A stretch of 64,000 nucleotides of DNA, taken from NCBI GenBank assembly GCA_949289265.1, contig CASENE010000106.1, positions 16,669 to 80,668 on the forward strand. The letters run 5' to 3'. A model generated the notes under the pieces. The model did not search any database. It saw only the letters and a program-made list of their open reading frames with translations, and was not told the DNA's origin. Below, piece by piece: positions 25,680 to 33,799 of this stretch (position 1 is the first letter of the stretch; every line of letters starts with the position of its first letter). The DNA is from an uncultured Bacteroides sp. Its GTDB lineage: Bacteria > Bacteroidota > Bacteroidia > Bacteroidales > Bacteroidaceae. Made by a program: the position numbers and the translations under genes.

Positions 25680-26873
25680 TCACTCCAGGCAGTCGTCCAG
25701 CGCCTTGCTCAGGGCGTCCTTGTCCAGGTGCTGTCCGATGAAGACGAGTTTAATCATGCGGTCGCCGTACGTCTCGTCCCAGTCGCGCATCAGTCCGGGC
25801 TCTTGCCGCATCAGTTCTATGAGGTCTTCCTCGGGGGCGGTGGCATACCACAGTCCGGCTTCCTTGATTTGCTTCTGTCGTCCGGCCTGCTCGAAGAGGT
25901 AGGACATGTCACGGTTGTGCTTGAAGTAGCACACGCCCTTGGTTCGGATGATGTTCCGGGGCCATTGGGTAGCCACGAAATGGTCGAACTTATGGATGTC
26001 GAAGGCCGGTCGGCGGTAGTAGACAAAGGTCTGGATGCCGTATTCTTCCACTTCTCCTCCCTCGGCAGGGTGATGATGCTCGTGGTCGTGGTGATGGTGG
26101 ACGGGGGCTTTGGCCTCGCGCTCTTCGTCGGCCGTGGCCTGCCGCTCTATCTCGCGCACCCACCCGGCGGAAGTGGCCACGCGCTCGAAGTCGAACAGCC
26201 GGGTATGCAGCAGGCAGTCCAAGTCCACCTGGCCATAGTCGCATTCGATGATTTGTGCCGCGGGCTGCAGGGTGCGGATAATCTTCTTGATGCGTTCCCT
26301 TTCCTCGAGCGCCACTTCCGACGCCTTGTTCAGCAGGATGATGTTGCAGAATTCTATTTGCTGGACGATAAGGTTCTCAATGTCTTCTTCGTCAATGCCG
26401 GGGCGTGTCAGCGTATCTCCGCAGGCGAACTCGTCTTGCATGCGCAGGGCGTCCACCACCGTGACGATGCAATCCAGGCGGCAGATGCCGTATTTGGCAT
26501 AGGCGCCTCCCAGGCGGGGGATGGAGCAGAGGGTCTGTGCGATGGGCTCGGGCTCGCAGATGCCGCTGGCCTCGATGACGATATAGTCGAAACGTTGCAT
26601 CTTCATCAGTTCAAAGACCTGCTGGATGAGGTCGGCCTTCAGCGTGCAGCAGATGCAGCCGTTCTGCAGCGCCACCAGGCTGTCGTCCTTCTTGCCCACA
26701 ATGCCGCCTTGCTGGATGAGGTCGGCGTCAATGTTCACCTCGCCTATGTCGTTGACGATGACGGCAAACCTGATGCCGCGTTCGTTGGAAAGGATGTGGT
26801 TGACCAACGTCGTTTTCCCGCTGCCCAAATAACCAGTCAGGAGCAGTACGGGGATTTCTTTTTCGTTCTTCAT
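25680..26873 (-). CDS. COG0523 (CobW/Zng-like) metal-chaperone GTPase
   Basis: 397 aa cytoplasmic G3E GTPase. Walker A GYLGSGKTT (residues 14-22), the metal motif CICC (Cys73-Cys76), and a His-rich segment VHHHHDHEHHHP in the middle, then the CobW C-terminal domain. This group delivers zinc or cobalt to client enzymes. No Zur-like operator or metal gene is seen beside it. The start at 26873 is chosen for MKNEKEIPVLLLTGYLGSGK; the longer frame runs through a palindromic repeat. Confidence 0.85.
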   Translation of the reverse strand: MKNEKEIPVLLLTGYLGSGKTTLVNHILSNERGIRFAVIVNDIGEVNIDADLIQQGGIVGKKDDSLVALQNGCICCTLKADLIQQVFELMKMQRFDYIVIEASGICEPEPIAQTLCSIPRLGGAYAKYGICRLDCIVTVVDALRMQDEFACGDTLTRPGIDEEDIENLIVQQIEFCNIILLNKASEVALEERERIKKIIRTLQPAAQIIECDYGQVDLDCLLHTRLFDFERVATSAGWVREIERQATADEEREAKAPVHHHHDHEHHHPAEGGEVEEYGIQTFVYYRRPAFDIHKFDHFVATQWPRNIIRTKGVCYFKHNRDMSYLFEQAGRQKQIKEAGLWYATAPEEDLIELMRQEPGLMRDWDETYGDRMIKLVFIGQHLDKDALSKALDDCLE

Positions 26874-26892
26874 CGTTATATGTTGTTTAGTG

Positions 26893-26950
26893 AGCAAGGG
26901 GACAAGCTGGACGAGGTTTGTTTCCTCGTTTCGCGTCTTGTCCCCTTGCT
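26893..26950. repeat. Palindromic repeat related to the lysC-lysA palindrome
   Basis: Left arm 26893-26916 (AGCAAGGGGACAAG...ACGAGG) pairs with right arm 26924-26950 (CCTCG...CTTGTCCCCTTGCT) around a 7-nt loop. It lies in the 99-bp gap between the acyltransferase and the COG0523 gene. The CAAGGGGACAAG core matches the element at 3919-4020. Confidence 0.75.
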
Positions 26951-26972
26951 TTTGTTGCATGTATGGTCTGGC

Positions 26973-27695
26973 CTATGGCTGTTTCAACCCGTTGGCCACG
27001 GCCTCGTAGGTTTTGGTCATCAATGCCTTCACGTTCTCCGGCCCTTTGCCTTGCGGGGGCAGCGGCTCGTGGATGATGAGCTCCAGGCGGTGGCGGCGTA
27101 CCCATTTGGCCGACTTGGGCAGCACGTCGAACGAGCCGCGGATGGTGACCGGCACCACGGGCAGTTGCAGGTCGTCGGCCAGCTGGAAGGCGCCACGCTT
27201 GAATGCGCCCAAGCTGCCGTCCGCCGTGCGCGAGCCTTCCGGAAAGACCACCAGCGACACGCCGTTGGTCAGCGAGCGTTCGGCCTGGCGGATGGTGGCA
27301 AGCATGCCCTTCTGGCTGGCACGATCGACGAAGATGTGTCCGGCGCTTTCGCACGCCTTACCTACGAACGGTATCTTCCGCAGGCTTTTCTTCATCATCC
27401 ACTTGAAATTGCGGCCCAGGAAGCCGTAGATAAGGAAGATGTCGAATGCTCCTTGGTGGTTGGGTGCGAAGACGTAAGACGTATGTTTGTCCAATTTCTC
27501 CCTCCCTGTCACCCGGACGGGCAAGAGCAGGAGCCGGCAGGTCAGTTGGGACCATATCTTGCCGGGATAATAACCCCATACGTGCGCCCCGCCTATCAGT
27601 GAGCCGACGATGGTAGTAAGGGCGGTGAGCAAGGTCAGCACCAGGAAAATGGGCAAGACGATGCAAAGCTGGTAGATGCGATAGAATATCTTCAT
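26973..27695 (-). CDS. 1-acyl-sn-glycerol-3-phosphate acyltransferase family protein
   Basis: 240 aa with an N-terminal membrane segment (about residues 8-30). Acyltransferase motifs: NHQGAFD (HX4D), KRGAFQLAD context and FPEGSRT for glycerol-phosphate binding. It makes phosphatidic acid, or acylates an ornithine-type lipid, at the inner membrane. The start at 27695 is preferred because a -7 box TATCTTTG (27717-27724, minus strand) covers the longer start at 27719. Confidence 0.85.
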   Translation of the reverse strand: MKIFYRIYQLCIVLPIFLVLTLLTALTTIVGSLIGGAHVWGYYPGKIWSQLTCRLLLLPVRVTGREKLDKHTSYVFAPNHQGAFDIFLIYGFLGRNFKWMMKKSLRKIPFVGKACESAGHIFVDRASQKGMLATIRQAERSLTNGVSLVVFPEGSRTADGSLGAFKRGAFQLADDLQLPVVPVTIRGSFDVLPKSAKWVRRHRLELIIHEPLPPQGKGPENVKALMTKTYEAVANGLKQP

Positions 27696-27716
27696 AAAGC
27701 TCGTTTTAAGTCGGCG

Positions 27717-27724
27717 CAAAGATA
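27717..27724 (-). promoter_or_regulatory. Possible -7 box of the acyltransferase gene
   Basis: TATCTTTG on the minus strand, 22 bp upstream of the chosen start codon, in the short gap behind the metallophosphoesterase gene. The -33 region is unclear. Confidence 0.45.
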
Positions 27725-27746
27725 CGGATTATTTGTGGTTCCTGTC

Positions 27747-28925
27747 TTATTCCGGGCGTGCTTTCTTCAGGGTGATGACCGTAATCTCCGGCCAGGCGCC
27801 GAAGCGGAAGGGAAGGCCCACGTATCCGATGCCGATGTTGACGTAAAGCGCGCGGTGTCCTTCCTGGTACATCCCGCTCCACTCCGGATACTTCAGCGAG
27901 GCCAGCGAACGGCCGAAGAAGATGCCTTGCATGGCGTGGGTATGTCCGGACAGGGTAAGGTCGACGTCCGACTCCGGCAATACCTCGCGGCGCCAGTGGG
28001 TGGGGTTGTGGCTGAGCAACACTTTGAACAGGCCGTCCGTCCCCTTCAGTGCGCGTGCCAGGTCGGCATGTTGCGGGAAGGGTGGTTCGCCGTCATTCTC
28101 CACGCCGGCAAGGACGATGCTGTCGCCCCGGTGGCGGATGACGACGTGCGCGTTGTTCAGCATCTTCCACCCCATGGCTTCTTGTCGGTCGACGAGGCGT
28201 CGCACGTCGGCTTGCGCATCTGTGGGGCGGGGCCAGTGGTAGTAGGTGGCGTAGTCGTGGTTGCCCAGAATGGAATAGACACCGTCCGGAGCATGGAGGC
28301 GTGAGAGGATGCCTTCGAAGGCGTCCAACTCGCGGCTGCGCTGGTTTACCAGGTCGCCGGTGAAGACGATGAGGTCGGCATCTTGCGCGTTGGCCACGGA
28401 CACCAGTCGGCGGATGGGTTCGGGACGGCCCTGCCAGCTACCCAGGTGGATGTCAGACAGTTGAACGATGCGGTAGCCGTCGAAGGCGGCGGGGAGGCGT
28501 GGCGAGGCATAGGCGACGTGTTTGACCTCCAGGCGCGTGATGCCCCGGAAGGAGCCGTAGGCGATGCACCCGAAGCACACGGCGCCCAGCCCGATGCCTG
28601 CCACGGTGAATGGACGGCGAGGACAGCGGCGCGAGAGGGCGTGCAGCCCGTTGCCCAGCAGCGAGCAAAGCATGAACACCGTCTTGGGCGTGGCGAAGAG
28701 CATGAGGGCGATGGCCAGGCGGCCCACGGCCAAGGCATGGTCGGACAGGGGGTTGTCGCCCGACAGGTACATGAAGTAGGCGTAGAGCAGACCCAGCAGG
28801 AGGGTGGGCACCCAGTAAGAGAAGCGCAGCAGGGCGTTGCGGGTCTTGCGGACGATGTAGACGAAGTAGATGTACACGTCCGGCAGCAGCAGCGTGAAGA
28901 TAAGGAGCAGGCTTATTCGGTGCAT
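27747..28925 (-). CDS. Membrane-anchored metallophosphoesterase
   Basis: 392 aa. Four hydrophobic segments fill about residues 1-125. A calcineurin-like phosphoesterase domain follows with the metal ligands in order: QLSDIHLGS, FTGDLVN, GNHDY and SGHTHAMQG. Such YkuE-type proteins act on lipid or nucleotide phosphoesters on the outer face of the membrane. It overlaps the upstream gene by 13 bp and so belongs to the sigma-factor operon. The substrate cannot be read from the sequence. Confidence 0.85.
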   Translation of the reverse strand: MHRISLLLIFTLLLPDVYIYFVYIVRKTRNALLRFSYWVPTLLLGLLYAYFMYLSGDNPLSDHALAVGRLAIALMLFATPKTVFMLCSLLGNGLHALSRRCPRRPFTVAGIGLGAVCFGCIAYGSFRGITRLEVKHVAYASPRLPAAFDGYRIVQLSDIHLGSWQGRPEPIRRLVSVANAQDADLIVFTGDLVNQRSRELDAFEGILSRLHAPDGVYSILGNHDYATYYHWPRPTDAQADVRRLVDRQEAMGWKMLNNAHVVIRHRGDSIVLAGVENDGEPPFPQHADLARALKGTDGLFKVLLSHNPTHWRREVLPESDVDLTLSGHTHAMQGIFFGRSLASLKYPEWSGMYQEGHRALYVNIGIGYVGLPFRFGAWPEITVITLKKARPE

Positions 28926-29548
28926 ATGTCTTTCAATTCTTCGATGTTCTTGCGGATGTCCCGCAGGTGACGGTACATCACTTTCTTATACAACAAGTAG
29001 ACGATGAGCGCGTCCGCCGCCAGCAGCAGCGCGGCCACCAAGGCTTGTGTCGGGGCGGGGGCCTCGTGGTAGCCCATCGCCCAGAAGAACACGCCGTTGA
29101 AGATCAGCAGCCACAGGCTGGCCGCCACCGCCTCGGCACGTAGCCGGTGCTGGAAGCGCGTCATGCGCCGGCTCACCTCGACCACGCTCATGCGGTCGGT
29201 GCGGATGGCGCGCAACTGTCGGTACGTGATCCAGTCCCATGCCAAGCCGGCCACGATGCTCGCCAACAGGTACGTCGCCAGCACCAGCAGCCTGCGGTGC
29301 TCGTCTCCACCGTCTTCCGCCTCCGGCAGGCATCCGCTCCATAAGCAGGCCGCGGCCACGGCCAGCAGTGCTCCCGCGCCCGTCCACAGCGACGCGCGTT
29401 GCCACCAGCGCAGGCGTTCCAGCCTCCGCCCCGTGTCGGCCCTTCCGGCAGCCGTCAGCCGTTCCACTTCCTCGTCGTTCAGCAGCGGGCGTCCCTCCAG
29501 TCGGTCGTCCAGCGCGTGCCATGATTTCTTCAGTTCGTCCAGTTCCAT
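28913..29548 (-). CDS. Membrane protein, partner of the ECF sigma factor
   Basis: 211 aa. A charged N-terminal part (MELDELKKSWHALDDRLEG, about 50 residues) is followed by two pairs of membrane helices and a basic C-terminus. It lies 3 bp behind an ECF sigma gene and overlaps the phosphoesterase gene. The layout suggests a membrane anti-sigma or sensor, but no known anti-sigma fold is recognisable. Its very high GC gives many spurious reading frames. Confidence 0.6.
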   Translation of the reverse strand: MELDELKKSWHALDDRLEGRPLLNDEEVERLTAAGRADTGRRLERLRWWQRASLWTGAGALLAVAAACLWSGCLPEAEDGGDEHRRLLVLATYLLASIVAGLAWDWITYRQLRAIRTDRMSVVEVSRRMTRFQHRLRAEAVAASLWLLIFNGVFFWAMGYHEAPAPTQALVAALLLAADALIVYLLYKKVMYRHLRDIRKNIEELKDICTE

Positions 29549-29551
29549 GCT

Positions 29552-30037
29552 TTAGTCCTCCGTTTTCATCTTTCGCAGTTTATTCTTGATGCGGCTCAGC
29601 TTGGTGGCGACGTTGGTCACCGTCAGCCCCGTGATTTCGCTGATTTCCTCGTAGCTCTTGTCGTCCAAGTAGAGCAAGACCAGCGACTTCTCCAGCTGCC
29701 CCAGGCGGTTGACGAGGGCATACATCTGCCTCAGCATCGCCTCCGTCTCGTCGTCCTCCTCCAGGCGGTCGGCCGCTTGGGCCAGGGCCACCAGCTGGGG
29801 CGCGTTCCGGCGCCGGCGCACGAAGCTGATGCACGTGTTGAGCGCGATGCGGTATATCCACGTCGATGCCTTGCACTCGTGGCGGAAGCTGCCAAAGGCC
29901 TTCCACACGTTCAGCAGTACCTCTTGGTAGAGGTCGGCCAGGGGTGTGTCGGCCGTGGCGTACATGTAGCACACTTTGTAGATGACGCGCTCGTGGGCGC
30001 GCACCGTGGCCGCGAATTCTTGCTCCAGTTTCTCCAT
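29552..30037 (-). CDS. ECF RNA polymerase sigma factor
   Basis: 161 aa. Region 2 has YQEVLLNVWKAFGSFRHECKASTWIYRIALN (residues about 37-68, typical of sigma-2.2/2.3/2.4) and region 4 has the helix-turn-helix SYEEISEITGLTVTNVATKLSRIKNKLRK. It directs RNA polymerase to a small regulon, probably under control of the membrane protein encoded next. A -7-like TATTTTTG lies at 30122-30129 on the minus strand. Confidence 0.9.
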   Translation of the reverse strand: MEKLEQEFAATVRAHERVIYKVCYMYATADTPLADLYQEVLLNVWKAFGSFRHECKASTWIYRIALNTCISFVRRRRNAPQLVALAQAADRLEEDDETEAMLRQMYALVNRLGQLEKSLVLLYLDDKSYEEISEITGLTVTNVATKLSRIKNKLRKMKTED

Positions 30038-30268
30038 GAGTCTTCTCCTTGCGCCCCGCGTTCCAGGGACGGGCTTTTACTGTATGAGTCGCAGGCAGTG
30101 CCCGCAAATCACACTTCGCTGCAAAAATACTTCTTTTTTTCGTTTCCTCCCGTCTCTTCGCGGCGGATATTTCGCCCCCGACATCCCATCCCGTTTGGGC
30201 AGCGGGGCAGGGAGAACGTTTGGCGAGGCGCGGGGAGACGAGAGGGGCGCAGGGAGACAGGCAGGAAG

Positions 30269-31441
30269 TCATCGTCGCATGAACTCGCCTTTGCCACGCA
30301 TCCGGCATACCAGGCGCCAACGCAGCGATTGCAGGGGATGCAACAGGTCGAAGATGGGGAGGCTGAAGAGGTAGCGGCGCTCTTCGCCCAAAGCACGCGC
30401 CGTGCGGCGGACGGCATAAGCCTGCACCGTCCAGCGGACGAGGAAAGCCAGCACGGCCAGTCCGGCCACAAACCATTGTCCGCGCACGAGGCCGATGCAC
30501 AGGGTGGTTATCCATGCGGCATGAAACAGGAGTCTGGTCAGTGTGTCGAAGCCCAAGAGATAGCGCGCCCAGCCTCGGTACAAGCGGGCGGTGGAGGCGC
30601 GGCCAATCTTTTCTTCCCGCCAGTCTTTGGCTCGCATGCAGGGAGGACGCCGCACAGTGGCCCGCGCGTCGGTCTCCACCTGGGTGTTGCGGCCCGTGGC
30701 TACGCTGTTGACAAAGAGGTCGTCGTCGCCGCGCAGCAGGTTGAGGTGGGCCGAGAATCCCTTTTGGCGGAAGAATGCCTCTTTGCGATAGGCCAAGTTT
30801 CCGCCCAGGCCCAAGTAGGGCTGTCGTCCGATGGCGGCTCCCAGGTAACGCATGCCAAGCAGCAGTGCGTCGTAAGCCGCGCAGCGTTGCAGCCATCCGC
30901 GTCCAGAGGCGTATCCGCAGTATCCCAACACCACGTCGATGCCGGGGCGGAAGCGGCGGGACAGGAGGCGAAGCCATTGGTCGGAGGCCGGACGGCAGTC
31001 GGGGTCGGTAAGTACCAGCCAGTCATGTTTGGCCGCGCGTATGCCCAAGGTCAGGCCCAGCTTCTTATGACTGATGTAGCGCGACGAGTCGGGCACGAAA
31101 CTGTGGTACAGGTGCGGGCAGCGGGATTCCAGTTGGGTCAGGTAGTCGGCAGTGCCGTCGTCCGTTCCGTCGGTGACGACGATGACCTCGAACGTGGGAT
31201 AGTCTTGTTCCAACACGGCGGTCAGGTTGGCCTTGAGTTGCGCGCAGGCTTCGTGGGCATACAGGATGACGGACAGGGGCGGGCAATCGGCCGACGAGGC
31301 CTCGTTCCTCTTCTTTTCCCGCTTTTGTCGGCGGGGAATGCGCAAGTAGAATCCGGCCTGATAGAGCAATTGGATAAGCAGCAAACCGCCCGTGACGGCC
31401 AGCAGCAACGTTTCGCACGAATCAAATGTCAGTAAAGTCAT
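30269..31441 (-). CDS. Glycosyltransferase family 2, membrane-bound
   Basis: 390 aa. One N-terminal membrane helix, then a GT-A domain: PPLSVILYAHEACAQL, VIVVTDGTDDGT, LVLTDPDCRP (DxD-like) and a late GDDDLFVNS. Two more hydrophobic segments lie at about residues 290-330. Likely adds sugars to a lipid-linked or envelope glycan. The start at 31441 agrees with a -7 box TACCTTTG (31467-31474, minus strand), which excludes the longer frame. No other glycan genes are near. Confidence 0.8.
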   Translation of the reverse strand: MTLLTFDSCETLLLAVTGGLLLIQLLYQAGFYLRIPRRQKREKKRNEASSADCPPLSVILYAHEACAQLKANLTAVLEQDYPTFEVIVVTDGTDDGTADYLTQLESRCPHLYHSFVPDSSRYISHKKLGLTLGIRAAKHDWLVLTDPDCRPASDQWLRLLSRRFRPGIDVVLGYCGYASGRGWLQRCAAYDALLLGMRYLGAAIGRQPYLGLGGNLAYRKEAFFRQKGFSAHLNLLRGDDDLFVNSVATGRNTQVETDARATVRRPPCMRAKDWREEKIGRASTARLYRGWARYLLGFDTLTRLLFHAAWITTLCIGLVRGQWFVAGLAVLAFLVRWTVQAYAVRRTARALGEERRYLFSLPIFDLLHPLQSLRWRLVCRMRGKGEFMRR

Positions 31442-31466
31442 AACGTATGGGTCAGGTAAGTCGTTG

Positions 31467-31500
31467 CAAAGGTACAAAAAAAGCTGCCGCCGGATAGGTG
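31467..31500 (-). promoter_or_regulatory. Glycosyltransferase promoter overlapping the bioD 3' end signal
   Basis: On the minus strand a weak hairpin (GCAGCC...GGCAGC) is followed by seven T (31475-31481), a possible terminator of bioD, and directly after that comes TACCTTTG (31467-31474), the -7 box of the glycosyltransferase gene. Confidence 0.4.
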
Positions 31501-31524
31501 GGGCTGCCTTTTTCTTGCCTTCGT

Positions 31525-32169
31525 TCAGAGCACGGGCACGCTGTCGAACCGCGTTCCCGGGAAGTTACGTTCGATGTAGTCCTGGAGGTATCGGCGGGTG
31601 TCATCGCGTATGGTGGTGTCTGCCACGTCTGGATAGAGGTTATAGAGCACCGTGTGCAGAGGGATGTTCCGCTTGAGGATGGCCTCCAGACCCAGCAGGG
31701 TATGGCTGATGCTGCCCAGCCGTCTCGAGGTGACGAAGACGAGGGGGGCGCGGCGCGCGGCAATGTAGTCGATGGTGAGCAGACGGTCGGCGAGGGGCAC
31801 CATCAATCCCCCGGCGCATTCCACCAGTACCACCTGATAGCGTCGCGCCAGTTCGTCGGTGGCTCGCCCTATCTTTTCTAGATCGATGGGTCTGTGGTCG
31901 ATGCGGGCAGCCAGGTGGGGCGAGCAGGGGTAGGAATAGACTTCGGGGGCTGTCAGTCCTTCGCTGTCTTCGGGCATAGGGCCGGTGCCCATCAGCCTGC
32001 GGTGTACGTCAATGTCTTCCGAGTGTCCGTCCGCGCATCCCGTCTGCACCAATTTCTGGGTAATGACGCGCAGACCTGCCCGCCGAAGTTGTCGGGCCAG
32101 CCAACCTGTACAGTAGGTCTTGCCGGCATCAGTGTCAATGCCACTCACGTAGTAGATGTTTGATTCCAT
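31525..32169 (-). CDS. bioD: Dethiobiotin synthetase
   Basis: 214 aa. ATP-dependent ring closure of DAPA and CO2 to dethiobiotin. P-loop SGIDTDAGKTY (residues 9-19) and VECAGGLMVPL are the expected active-site motifs. It is the last gene of the biotin cluster, separated from bioC by 203 bp that hold a 22-bp repeat element, so it may be less tightly coupled than the others. Confidence 0.93.
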   Translation of the reverse strand: MESNIYYVSGIDTDAGKTYCTGWLARQLRRAGLRVITQKLVQTGCADGHSEDIDVHRRLMGTGPMPEDSEGLTAPEVYSYPCSPHLAARIDHRPIDLEKIGRATDELARRYQVVLVECAGGLMVPLADRLLTIDYIAARRAPLVFVTSRRLGSISHTLLGLEAILKRNIPLHTVLYNLYPDVADTTIRDDTRRYLQDYIERNFPGTRFDSVPVL

Positions 32170-32191
32170 TGTATATTATATTTAGTTTAAG

Positions 32192-32332
32192 CAGATGTTG
32201 CACATGAGTTTGTCGCATGAAGCTACGGGAAAGGAAGGGGATAGCGGCTACCTGGACGTAGAAAAGGTGCCACCTTTTCCTACAATCAGTGCCACCTTTT
32301 CTTAGAATCAGTGCCACCTTTTCCTATCCTTC
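32192..32332 (+). repeat. Dispersed 141-bp element, family 2, copy 1
   Basis: Starts CAGATGTTG, continues through a partly conserved head (TCGCATGAAGCTACGG) and ends in three 22-bp units at 32267, 32289 and 32311 with core GTGCCACCTTTTCCTA. The junction into the array is a perfect dyad, GAAAAGGTGCCACCTTTTC. The second copy, of the same length, is at 47188-47328. It lies between bioC and bioD. Confidence 0.85.
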
Positions 32333-32372
32333 CCGATGAGAAAGCAGCGTTATCTTAGCGTATAGGTTGCGC

Positions 32373-33152
32373 CTAAAAAACCTGTCGACGGTCTTCCTTG
32401 TCCACGATTACATACACGGGGTGGTAGGTCAGCGGCACTCGTCCGTCGGCCAGTGCGAAGAGGCGGATGTATTCGTCGCAGAAGGCTTGCAGGCGGTTGC
32501 GCGTCCAAATGCGTTTTTCGGTGCCCGTCACTCCCGTCTGTTTCAGGTGGCGGAGTACATCCGTAGGGGTAGGGAAGGTGAGCGTGGCCACCTCCTCCGA
32601 GGCATGAAGCAGCCGAAGACCGACGGGAAGCAACGATGTCAACTCTTGGGCGGTGAGGTAGTGCAGGCCGTTGCCTGTCAGGGCACGAATCTCGTTGAGG
32701 TTCTCCGGCCCGAAGGTACTGAAGGCCAATATTCCTCCCCGGGGAAGGGCGTCGAGGCAACGCTGGAAGAAGTCGCCGGGCGAGGCAAACCATTGCAGGG
32801 TGGAGCAGGAGGTGATGATTCGCGTCTGCGGAGGTATGGGCAACGCTTCGGCATCGCCCGGCAGGAAGTGTACGTAGGGGAGGGTCAGCAGGTCGCTCAG
32901 GCTCAATTCCATGTCGGGACAGAGGTCGTTCAGCCATAGTTCCCTCGGGTGGAGTGCTTCGAGTAACAAGCGTGAATAGATGCCCGTGCCGCACCCCACT
33001 TCCAATACTCCCTTTCCCGTCAGGTCGTTGGGGGCTACGCAGGTCTGTAGCAGGTGCAGCATGTGGGCAGCGGCCTGGTGCTGCACGCGGGCTTCGCGGT
33101 CGTAGGTTTTCCGTGCCCGTGCAAATCCCTCGGCTATCAGTCGTTTCTCCAT
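32373..33152 (-). CDS. bioC: Malonyl-ACP O-methyltransferase
   Basis: 259 aa SAM methyltransferase. Motif I VLEVGCGTG (residues 49-57), then SCSTLQWF and FSTFGPENLNEI, which are typical of BioC. It methylates malonyl-ACP to disguise it as a fatty-acid primer for pimelate synthesis. Its start at 33152 overlaps bioG by 16 bp; longer frames are inside bioG. The substrate prediction follows from position between bioG and bioD. Confidence 0.92.
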   Translation of the reverse strand: MEKRLIAEGFARARKTYDREARVQHQAAAHMLHLLQTCVAPNDLTGKGVLEVGCGTGIYSRLLLEALHPRELWLNDLCPDMELSLSDLLTLPYVHFLPGDAEALPIPPQTRIITSCSTLQWFASPGDFFQRCLDALPRGGILAFSTFGPENLNEIRALTGNGLHYLTAQELTSLLPVGLRLLHASEEVATLTFPTPTDVLRHLKQTGVTGTEKRIWTRNRLQAFCDEYIRLFALADGRVPLTYHPVYVIVDKEDRRQVF

Positions 33153-33799
33153 ATGTCTTGCAGGTAGAGATGAAACATGGATTCGCTGTAGTGCGCGTCC
33201 TCCATCGTGCGGACTGGTACGCCCAATTCCTTCCATGCCCTAAGCTGGTTGTCGGGCGGGATGATGCGGTCTTGTCGGCCCACTACGGCTTCGGTCCAGC
33301 ACAAGGTGGATGCTGGCAGCGAGGTTTGCATGTGGCTGATGGCACGCATCTCTTCGGCCAACTCGTCTACTGGGCGGCGAGGGGTGACGCGCAGGAATTG
33401 GTGGAAGGCCGGGGCGTCGAGACACATGCGCCGACAGAACTTGTGCAAGGACGTGGGACTGAGGTTGCGCAGTGTGCCCTGCCAGATGTCGGGATGTATG
33501 CCGCGTGTCGCGTCGATGGGGAAGGGCGTCCCGTTCAGTGCGATGCTTCTCTCCACATCCATGCCCAATTGCGGCACTACGTGTGTGGCGGCCCATACGC
33601 CCATCGACCAACCCACCACGTCGATGCCCTCGTAATCCGCCACGGGCAGATTGGCCGCCAGCGTGCGGTAGTCGTAGCATACCAGCAGGTCTCTTCCCTC
33701 GGGGCGGTAGTGGCGGAAAGGCGTGGCATCCGAAGCCCAGCCCGCAAAGAACAAGAGCAGGCGGGAATGATGTTCGTGTATGATGTATTCGTAGGTCAT
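33137..33799 (-). CDS. bioG: Pimeloyl-ACP methyl ester esterase, BioG type (DUF452)
   Basis: 220 aa alpha/beta hydrolase of DUF452. Nucleophile motif GWSMG with Ser65, LLLFFAGWASD near the oxyanion hole, and a C-terminal His in DAHYSES. It removes the methyl group to end pimeloyl-ACP synthesis, the role BioH has in Escherichia coli. It overlaps bioF by 4 bp and bioC by 16 bp. The frame extends upstream to 34333 only as a shadow of bioF. Confidence 0.9.
   Translation of the reverse strand: MTYEYIIHEHHSRLLLFFAGWASDATPFRHYRPEGRDLLVCYDYRTLAANLPVADYEGIDVVGWSMGVWAATHVVPQLGMDVERSIALNGTPFPIDATRGIHPDIWQGTLRNLSPTSLHKFCRRMCLDAPAFHQFLRVTPRRPVDELAEEMRAISHMQTSLPASTLCWTEAVVGRQDRIIPPDNQLRAWKELGVPVRTMEDAHYSESMFHLYLQDIWRND

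Noticed and set aside
25728-27602. 624-aa plus-strand ORF
   Set aside because: Antisense to two well-supported genes (COG0523 GTPase and acyltransferase) and crossing their boundary.
30180-30268. Further repeat array in the GC-rich gap before the sigma gene
   Set aside because: Blocks like GGCGCAGGGAGAC recur but at 18-26 bp irregular spacing; not convincing as a periodic array.
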